DNA of 64,000 nucleotides, from the NCBI GenBank assembly GCA_008711295.1, contig VUYV01000045.1, positions 3,672,430 to 3,736,429 of the forward strand, given 5' to 3'. The translations under genes were made by a program, and so were the position numbers. The notes under the pieces were generated by a model. The model worked only from the letters and a program-made list of their open reading frames with translations, searched no databases and was not told the DNA's origin. Positions 56,601 through 64,000 of this stretch are shown here, piece after piece. Every line of letters begins with the position of its first letter. Position 1 is the first letter of the stretch. This DNA comes from Anarhynchus alexandrinus (lineage: Eukaryota; Chordata; Aves; Charadriiformes; Charadriidae).

Positions 56601-59600
56601 TGCTATGCTAGAGCAATAAATCTTGGCTCACTCCTACTTTTTCTTACTCACTAGGATGAATAAGATGACATTGTCTCCATTAGAGGCCAATTTAAGTAAA
56701 CCAAACAGTTTCTTCCTAGCAAAATCAGTGTTTTCAGAACAATTGTGCTACTGTTTCTTAATTACTTTATCATTTCAGAGAGAATGAGCAGAGGCTGAAA
56801 TCCTGCTGCGTGCATAAGATCTGATTAGAGTGGTGTTCTCAAGCTTCAAAATGTATTTTCTAGTTTTGGGGCCCTGAAGTTCAGCTGCTTCATGATTTCA
56901 CATTTTGCTTCACAGCCATGAGAGCTGGAATTCTTTTTAGTGATAATTGAGATTGTCATCTAATCATGTACACTCTTTTGTGACATAAAAATCAAAATCT
57001 CAAGAACTGATAATACTGAAACTTTCTGAATGGCTGAACACACCCAGCTTCAGCTGAAGCCAATAAGAAATCTGAATGCTTCATATCTTTAAAATTCAGA
57101 AGTCACATGAAAAATCCATAGTGGGGAATACACTTTATCTCATAAATGACCAGTCTTTTACCTTTCCCTTCAATCAAATCCAATGACAACTATAGTTCTC
57201 TAGGGTGGTGAAATTTGATTTTTGAGTAGTATCGCAGCACCAAGCTCATTGCAGTTCATGAAGTAACACACTCTAATGAGCAAAGGATGGGAATGTGTAA
57301 GAATTGTGGAATATTATGCAATTGCACTCACCTGCGGTCAAATGGAATTCAGAAATGTAAACGAACATAGGCCGTGTGCTTGCTTGTATTTGTCTTCTTC
57401 TGAAGCAAAGATACTGGCCTCTGCTGGAGCCCTGGGAGCATTGCATGTGACAGGACTGATGTGAAATGGCATAGCCCGTGTCTTCCTGTAACCCTCTTGT
57501 AACTATCGCCTTCCAGGTAACACTCGGCTGCACTTTCTGGTCCTGGTGACAGGCTGTACGTCGGTGGGAAAAATCCTGGACGCTGAAGTTTACAAAATTA
57601 CTGCAACAGATTTCTGTCCTCTCCAGGAGGAAACCAAGGAAGAGGAGCGTGTTACTGCCTTGAAGAAAATACTGAACTCTGGGATGTTCTATTTCTCCTG
57701 GCCTAATGCAGGCTCAAACTTTGACCTGACTGTGCGGGCTCAGAAGCAGGGTGATAACCACTATGAATCTGGTAACTCGTTCTTCTGGTTAGTACTGCAT
57801 GTTATCCCAAAGTCTTCTGTCATCCCCAGCTGAATCTTATTGGTCAAACATTCTCAGAAGGAAATGAACATATGCATTTGAGGTGCACCTCCTTTCATTT
57901 CACTGTCGTGTCGTTTTACAGGGCACGTGGTCTTAGTGAATTATGGTAAACCTGGGTCAAACAGATAACTTCCGTTTAATTAAAACTAATCCGATAGTGA
58001 AATGCAATTCTAATAACTGGACATTTTGTGTTTTTAAGAAGGAAACACAAGATGTATTGCTCACACTATAGAAACATGTCTCTGTATGTCATAAATAGTT
58101 TCCCCTGCATTTTTTTTAATAATTTGCTTTAAAAGTTATCTAATAGAAACCTGCACTTGAACTGTTCATAAATCCCATCATCTGTGCTGAAGTATCTTTT
58201 ATTTCTTAAAAGTGTATGTGATTCAAGTCTGTAGTTTTAATGTTTCAATAATGTGTCCTAGTTTTTATGTTGAAAACATCAATATTAATACGTTTGTAGC
58301 TCAGTGTAAATGTTTGTTGCATAGAAGGAAACTCCTGTGATACGCTGCTCTGTACTACTTACTTTCTTGTGCTTATAAAGCAAAGAAGTATTTCTTGTTG
58401 TGGTAAGTATTGGTTGACACACAAATGCTGGGGTTTGTCTTCCCTTAGTGGGTTTGCCGTTGATGTGTAATTCAGTTTGTTTGCCTTACAAGTTCTGGCA
58501 GAATGCTTGAATTCCTATACCCTCATTTTTTTCTTTTTTAACAAAAAGATAGCCATACAAGAAGCATAGCTGTACTGGAAATAAACGAGGGTTATATGAT
58601 GTAGGTGGAAAATTACTGGCAGAGTTCAATGTGGGTGTGCTGCTAGAACAGGTGATAAATCTTGTGGCCCAAACTAGGTGAATATTAAATAAGCAAAAAA
58701 GGTTATAATGGATGATAAATAAATATGAGAGAGCAGTTCATTCAGGCTAAATAATCTTTCTAGCTGTGATGTGATTTTGACTGGTAAGATCTAGTGTTTT
58801 GAGTTTAACTCAGAAGAGAGATATATAAAACTTTCTTTCAACTGTGCTAATTATGCGTCCTTCTCAAAAAGCTCTCCAAGCATGTCAAGTTAGACACATA
58901 GCACAAACGAGATGTGTTCCAGTGATGAAACTCCTAAGGTGGCAATATCCCCTCATAATAAAACAACATTTAAAGCAACTCTTTTTACCCCTACTGTCTT
59001 TTGAAACTTTTCTTCTTGGAAGATAAGTATTTGAACTTTCTTTCTTTGCTACTTCTGGCTAATCTAGAAGAAGGCCTTGAAGAGGTTCCACTTTCTTTTA
59101 TGTTGTAGAACAGGGATGAATGGCGACAGCATCATATTTAGGGCAGAAAGATGTTCCAAAGAAAATTTATCTTGAGGCAATTATGTGATATGGGAGATTT
59201 CAGACCAAACAATAGATTCTTGAGAAAAGTAAACAATGGAATAAATAGTTACATGATGACCAGGTGACCTTAGTTATAAGCAACACAAACTGCCTGTTAA
59301 ATGAACTGCAACAACAAAAAAATTCTGCTGGAATTTATCAGAGTGAGGACTTCCTCTGTGAGTAGAGCTAGGAGGAGGAGGTGGAAGAGATACCAAAAAT
59401 TGTTTTAGAGCTGCTTTTTTGGTTTATTTAGTTTAAAAATGTAAGAATGACTTGCACCTTTTTCAGAGGAATGCTGTGCTGTAGAAGAACAATTCTTCAG
59501 GGGGTTCACTAGATGTAATAACTCTTGTACAGATCTGCTGTTGAGCAATAAATGATCATAAAAGGGCCCTCGTCTGTGACTAAGGGCACATTTTGAAAAA

Positions 59601-60437
59601 TGAAATGAGGAAAACCATCATAATAGAAAAGACTAGCATCACTGTTAATCAGGCATGATAGGTTTCTTGGGTTGTTTATCATAAAACAAATTGAAGGTTA
59701 AACCAGACATTCCTCTTAATTTTAGTAGCACTTTTTGCAATATCTCCATTGACTTATGGGTCTAGGTTCTGCTTGGAAAAATTTTTCTGAAAATCCTGGT
59801 GCATTTTAAAACGTGTCTTCATTCTGTAGTGTATGCTAAGGTCCGGACAGTACTGGTCAAAAAGGAATTAGCTTGACAGCACTGTAATTTATGAAAAAGA
59901 TTACTAAATATTAAGTGTATTTCTGGAGCTGAAAGAGGTGACATTTGCATCTGAATTTATAAGACAGAGGTACAAGATATAAGGACAGCACTTCGACGGT
60001 AGCTGTGCTATTAAAATTTGCCATGTTCTGTTCACTGTAGTAGTTCACAAGGATTTCTACCTGATATTTCCTGGTTTTGGATAAAGTAAGGGTACAACAA
60101 AAAAGGGGTCACAAAACATCAGTTGCTTAAATCAGTGATTGTTGTGGGGTGGCACCCATACCTGTCTGTCTTATTTTATTCAGTAATGTATCTCTATGCT
60201 GAACCTTTCAGGAACCAACTATTGCACGTGCCCTTCAAACACTGCCAGGTGAACTGCTCTGACTGGTTGCTGAAAGTGATCTGTGGTGTAGTGGACATCC
60301 GCACTGTTTATGCTTCCCACAAGAAGGCAAAAGCCTGCCTCATCTCTCGCATCAGCTGTGAGCGAGCTGGTGCCCGGTTTCACATTCGAGGGGTCAATGA
60401 TGATGGACATGTATCTAACTTCGTTGAGACAGAGCAG
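38502..60437 (+). CDS. SYNJ2: Synaptojanin 2, N-terminal part (spliced, 4 exons, continues past window)
   Basis: Synaptojanin 2 is a phosphoinositide phosphatase with an N-terminal Sac1 domain (removes 3- and 4-phosphates), a central 5-phosphatase domain acting on PI(4,5)P2 and PI(3,4,5)P3, and a proline-rich tail. It acts in clathrin coat removal and at membrane ruffles. Four exons here join without frame break into 235 codons of about 1,500. They start [11 protein letters not shown], include [20 protein letters not shown] and [17 protein letters not shown], and end [16 protein letters not shown]. This covers the N-terminus and the first part of Sac1; the catalytic Cys-Arg loop of Sac1 is encoded farther on. 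DAYGCLGEL and [13 protein letters not shown] fit SYNJ2 better than SYNJ1, and SNX9 as the upstream neighbour agrees. All introns seen whole are GT-AG. Confidence 0.96.
38623..48786 (+). other. SYNJ2 intron 1, about 10.2 kb
   Basis: The intron runs from GTAAGT to TTCTCAG. After the CpG island it is AT-rich. A GC-richer patch at about 45910-46180 follows an A-rich tract (45892-45910), with overlapping frames on both strands but no recognised protein. No repeat family is named. I see no additional exon, though an alternative first exon could not be excluded by eye. Confidence 0.7.
48787..48873 (+). CDS. SYNJ2: SYNJ2 exon 2
   Basis: The acceptor is TTTGTTTCTCAG and the donor is TGTG|GTAAGT. The exon is 87 bp. 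With the carried base it reads [20 protein letters not shown] and then [10 protein letters not shown] second AG six bases inside (48792) would also keep frame and drop two residues (NAGNAG-like ambiguity). I chose the first because it restores the SEEK spacing known in synaptojanins. Confidence 0.92.
53665..53849. repeat. Direct duplication of a GTTT-rich segment across a single N (53757)
   Basis: Each copy runs through GTTTGTTTTTTGTTTG, a T-rich tract, a G run, GTGTGTGGTGGGTTTAGTAA and ACCAGAAATGCAACTTCTTG. The first ends at 53756, immediately before the N. The second occupies 53758-53849 and continues into unique sequence. Copies differ only in homopolymer lengths and a few bases, as expected of one locus read twice at an unmerged contig join. 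Confidence 0.75.
54804..55228 (-). mobile_element. CR1 LINE 3' fragment with a doubled 3' terminus, minus strand
   Basis: The plus strand shows ATCATAGAATGATTTGGGTT at 54804 and ATCATAGAATGGTTTAGGTT at 54841, each the reverse complement of a CR1 3' end. From the second the match continues through GGAAGGGACCTTCAAGATCA and CCCTTGTCCTATCACTACAT to CAACCCCAACTCTCTC near 55228. The element is 5'-truncated to about 400 bp and contains the ORF2 end plus 3' UTR. The extra 37 bases at the left are a separate tiny 3' end. Confidence 0.9.
57517..57787 (+). CDS. SYNJ2: SYNJ2 exon 3 (start of Sac1 domain)
   Basis: The acceptor is CGCCTTCCAG and the donor is TTCTG|GTTAGT. The exon is 271 bp. It reads [60 protein letters not shown] and so on to GNSFF plus two bases of a Trp codon. 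VLVTGC and FYFSWP are conserved between synaptojanins and yeast Sac1-like proteins. Confidence 0.95.
57788..60211 (+). other. SYNJ2 intron 3, about 2.4 kb
   Basis: The intron runs from GTTAGT to TTTCAG and is AT-rich. I recognise no gene, RNA or repeat in it. Confidence 0.8.
60212..60437 (+). CDS. SYNJ2: SYNJ2 exon 4 (Sac1 domain)
   Basis: The acceptor is CTTTCAG and the donor is GAGCAG|GTAAGC. The exon is 226 bp, completing the Trp codon and ending in phase 0. It reads [56 protein letters not shown] and [17 protein letters not shown]. The RGxNDDGxVxNFVETEQ block is a hallmark of Sac1 domains. Confidence 0.96.
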
Positions 60438-63400
60438 GTAAGCGGATGTATCCAATAGCTTTGAATAATTCAGCCCACTCAAGTTTAATTGGGGCAGAGT
60501 TTCCAACAAGAATTAAAGGAGTTCAGCAAGTGTTTTTTCCAATAACATTTAATATATTATTGCATGACAGATGTATTTGTTGTTGTCCATTAAGCATTTC
60601 TTTGCGATCTGTTCTTTTTCTGTGTTTCTGAGTTTTCCATGCACACAATTTTCACTAATACTTTTGATTTTTTCCCTGAATGTGAAAGTCTGGCCATTTG
60701 ATCTTGTAGTGAAATATAGACATGGGTTTTTAAACCTTTCAGAGAGCTCTGTGTGTTAATTAATGAGAAATCAACACGTGTAACAGTAAGTTTCTCAATT
60801 GCCTGAAACTTGCTTAAAATTATCAGTCATGGGGCCCATGTATTAAACAAAAGAGTGTTTTCAAATCTGTTCCAGAATAAACGTCACACTTTTATACATT
60901 CTGCATACATTTTAAAGTATGTTTTCTCTAAAATTTTTCAGGTTTCCCATGCTATAGAATGTTGGAGAAGAACTAGTTTGAAAGATTTTTCTATAAAGTA
61001 ATGGTCTCTGCACTTCATTTCTCTCTCTTTCCTTCGTTTTAAGTATCTCTGTTAGTCCATACCAGCAGATTTGCTTCACTAGCCATTAAAAGTCCCTTGC
61101 GCTACAATGGCATAACTATGTCTGCACTCATGTAAAAGAATTTGGTTAGGGATGCTGGGGGTGATTTTCAGCAAAGACTAGAGCTGAGATTCACTTTTGA
61201 CTCTAAGGAAGTAACTTAGAATCCCATAAAATCTTATGATTATAAATATCCGTGTTTCAAATTACTCCTGTCTGCCGTATTGGATTGAAGCCATCACTTC
61301 TTTGTACAGCAAGTTTTTCAGCTATGAAGTGAGGGTGATTATTAACTTCCTGCCTCACAGGACTTTTGCAGACCAGCGAGAACAACATTTATAGAAGATA
61401 GATAGTGTATGCTTGTGTGCTGTGCTATGGTGAAGACAAATGCTCAGCACTCAAATATATCATTCTAGTTAAGAGGAAGCTGCCCAGCAAAGGAGCTGTG
61501 TGCGCTGGGAGTCAAATCATCTTTGGCAAGTGAAAAGAAATGGAGAAAAAACACCGTCTTCTCAGAGTAAGGCAAATTCCAGTGCAACTCATTTTGGAAG
61601 AGACTTTGCTTTGCATTCCCCTTTCCTTTGTGGGGGATTCTGTCCAGTGAGAGGTGGTATGACACAGTTTTTATACATACATGGTGAAAATCTTATTTCC
61701 AGCTGATGCTGAGACAAAATATATGGATGAAATGCATTTAGCAGTCTCCCTTGATTGACACAGCCAAACATAGTAACAGTCAGTTGGTTTTATTACACAT
61801 GGTTTAGCTTACTACCTTGAAAATGAACAAAAAGCAATGGACCCTGAAGAATCTGAAATCTTCTGTGCCAGGTGAAATGAGTGCTTTCTTATTCAAGTAT
61901 AATCACCTTTTCCTTTTTGAATAGAAGTAGTAATTACTAGCAGTCAGAACCATCATACAGAAATGGATGTCTCTATAAGGAGAATAGATAAATGGCTGGT
62001 AGTAGTTTTCAATAAAGGACAAGGACCTGCTCCTAAAATCTGGTTGTTTTTAGTGTCTTCTGGGCACACCTACAAAACTGTATGTAGCGTAGATTGTTTT
62101 TATATCTGTATGTGTGTGTCTATATATGTAGATGCACATACAATGCATGTAGATTGCTTAGGTGATGCCCATAAGGGGAGGCTGGTGAGACATCTCTACG
62201 TGACAGTGAGTGTAGCATAGAGATACTTAAGATAGCTGTGTCATTACTTGTTCTGGAAGAGTTGTAGCCATGTCATTGTAGGACTGTGCCTGACTGCTGA
62301 GAGTGGCAACCCCCCTCAAAACTGCCCGTACTTTTGCACTAGTATTTCCTCGTGGCATTTTGTAAGTGTAGTGGCTCACACTCAGTGCTGTCCTTTCTGT
62401 TACCCCCCACATGAGGCAGGCATGCCTTCAGGCGCCTGTTTGTCCAAAATCCACCAATGTTTGGACACTTTCAAAATTTCCTCTAAGATTTTGCCTTGAT
62501 GGTACAGCTTTAACCTTTTCACCTGGTTCTGCCTAGGGACATATGTAGAGCTACCTTGTACTTGACAGTCCTGTGTTGCTCGGCAGAAGGCGTGGAGGAG
62601 TTGCAAACTGGTATTCCCCAGTCTGCTGGTGAGGTTTGATCCCCAAGACATGCTCAAAGCATGCACAGTGTTACAATTGGGACTTTCTGCCCAGTGATCA
62701 GAGTTCTTATCGGGGATGTGGGTGGCTTTTTGCTCATGTCCCTCCTTTTTCTGGTTTGCCTGTATTTTCAGTAGGCTGGCATGGCAGCTTTCCACTTAGT
62801 GTTCAGGCTTCCACAAATTCTGCTTGTTGGATGCCAAACTCTTCCCCTGCAGTGCTTGGGTCTCTAATGTCAGCCTCTGATTTCTCTGCTAATAATTCTC
62901 TTTTGTGCCTCTGCTCCACAGCAACTGCAAGTCAAGTCCTGCAGCATCTACATCTTTCTAGAAAGTCTGTCGGTGCATTGAGAGATGCAGATAGGTCTGC
63001 TTACCAAAAAGTGGAATTTTCTCCTGGAACTTGGGAACAGAAGAAGGGACATATGCCATTTTAAGTAATAACTTGGTACAGTCTACTATTTTAGTTGAGT
63101 GCCTTCTCATGAGCATTAGTGCAAACTACATTACTCTGGATTTGAAGAATGTTCTCTTGCTGAAATGCAGAGGGAAGAAAATGTTAGAAAGGGTTGTCAG
63201 CTTTCTTTCAGATCAGTCTCACATTGGCAGCACTGCAATTAACAGTTGTCTAACTGTGGGAAATACTTGTGCTATCGTTCTCACTAGTTGGGTCATAAGT
63301 AACTAATTCTATTTAATTATATTCCTGGAGTACGTTATGTTGCAAATGATTAGCATGAAAAATAAGATGACCTTTGCATCCCAGCAGAAAACCTGAGGAT

Positions 63401-64000
63401 TGGCTTCTGGTGAGTGGCAAAACAGTACTTGGTTGCTAATGCTTCGCTTAGCTGGGGTTGGGTCAGGCTCTTCACAGGAACTGATGTGCTTTGTTCCTGT
63501 TCAGCCAGGGGCTGCCGTGAAGTGGGAGGACTGAAGGCTTTTGAGTGTTTTGCAATTGGGTGAGCAAAAGCGCAAGAGTGAAATGGTTATAGGGTGAAAG
63601 GCTTGAGTAGGTTGAAAATTATAACAAGGGCTTGCAGTTTTAAAGGATTGTGTGGTTTTGCCTGTTTTTTGTTTTTAAAGGAGAAAAGAAGGTTGCTGTT
63701 GCTAATGGTGATAAACACTAGTTTTACCAAGATGCGTATCCTAAGAAAGCAAAGTTGGGCTAACCACTGGGATGCCTGAGATCCAGTTCAAGCTGGCATC
63801 CACTCACCATTAGGAAGGAAGAGTCCTAGAATAAACTCTCTCCTGCTTTCATAGTAGACTACTGACTAATCGCCTATGAGGTAATATCTTGGCTGAATAA
63901 CATTTTGTTTCTATTTGCTGCAGCCTGTACAGTATAATGGCATGCTGGCTGTGTGCTTTCATGGATAAATAGCACCCTAGGATCCTGAAAAGCCAGGACT
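60438..64000 (+). other. SYNJ2 intron 4, 5' part (runs off the window)
   Basis: The intron starts with GTAAGC. No following SYNJ2 exon is seen, so the intron is at least 3.5 kb. A tract at about 62227-63064 carries longer than usual frames on both strands (minus 62400-62795, plus 62636-63064) and is less AT-rich than its surroundings. I could not assign it to a protein or repeat family. Confidence 0.7.

Larger units (their letters stand above)
48874..57516 (+). other. SYNJ2 intron 2, about 8.6 kb
   Basis: The intron runs from GTAAGT to TTCCAG. It contains a duplicated T/G-rich segment around a single N (53757) and a CR1 3' fragment (54804-55228). The rest is AT-rich with no gene that I recognise. 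Confidence 0.75.

Noticed and set aside
60438..64000. Next SYNJ2 exon (the segment after FVETEQ)
   Set aside because: No stretch with the expected Sac1 continuation was seen before the window ends.

Overview
The window is vertebrate nuclear DNA, almost certainly from a bird. It carries the 3' part of SNX9 and the 5' part of SYNJ2, head to tail on the plus strand. This is the order I know from amniotes (human 6q25). The repeat content is dominated by CR1 LINEs whose 3' ends carry the avian-type tail related to ATTCTATGATTCTATGA. No species can be named. Nothing prokaryotic is present, so operons, RBSs and CRISPR do not apply. Most long open frames here are chance frames in introns, spacer or a CpG island.

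Positions 1-16447 hold the last six coding exons of SNX9 (1999-2076, 7770-7846, 8810-8899, 10338-10452, 14967-15058, 16400-16447). They encode about 166 C-terminal residues, which are BAR-domain helices. All introns seen whole are GT-AG. The intron before the penultimate coding exon holds an antisense CR1 of about 3.1 kb (about 11398-14505) with a broken ORF2. The 3' UTR starts at 16448 and offers several AATAAA signals up to 19186.

Positions 18481-37665 are spacer with no gene I can support. It holds a near-identical direct duplication (about 21247-23721 and 23773-25841) separated by a 51-base N gap. This is best read as two haplotypes of one locus placed in tandem by the assembler, and the copies differ by a 435-bp indel. 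Smaller duplications abutting single Ns at 19285 and 53757 look like the same error. A GGGGAA repeat at 35211-35243 and a CR1 fragment at 37001-37490 lie closer to SYNJ2.

Positions 37665-38900 are a CpG island, the SYNJ2 promoter and first exon. SYNJ2 coding exons 1-4 are 38502-38622, 48787-48873, 57517-57787 and 60212-60437. Together they give 235 codons, the N-terminus and the start of the Sac1 phosphatase domain. The catalytic Sac1 motif, the 5-phosphatase domain and the proline-rich tail lie beyond the window.

Both genes act in clathrin-mediated endocytosis: SNX9 bends membrane and recruits dynamin, and synaptojanins remove PI(4,5)P2 during uncoating. Their adjacency is conserved synteny; nothing in the sequence shows co-regulation. 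I found no convincing undescribed biological system. The most useful irregularities are the assembly duplications, a compact G-quadruplex-type repeat, a doubled CR1 3' terminus, and an unidentified ORF-rich tract in SYNJ2 intron 4.
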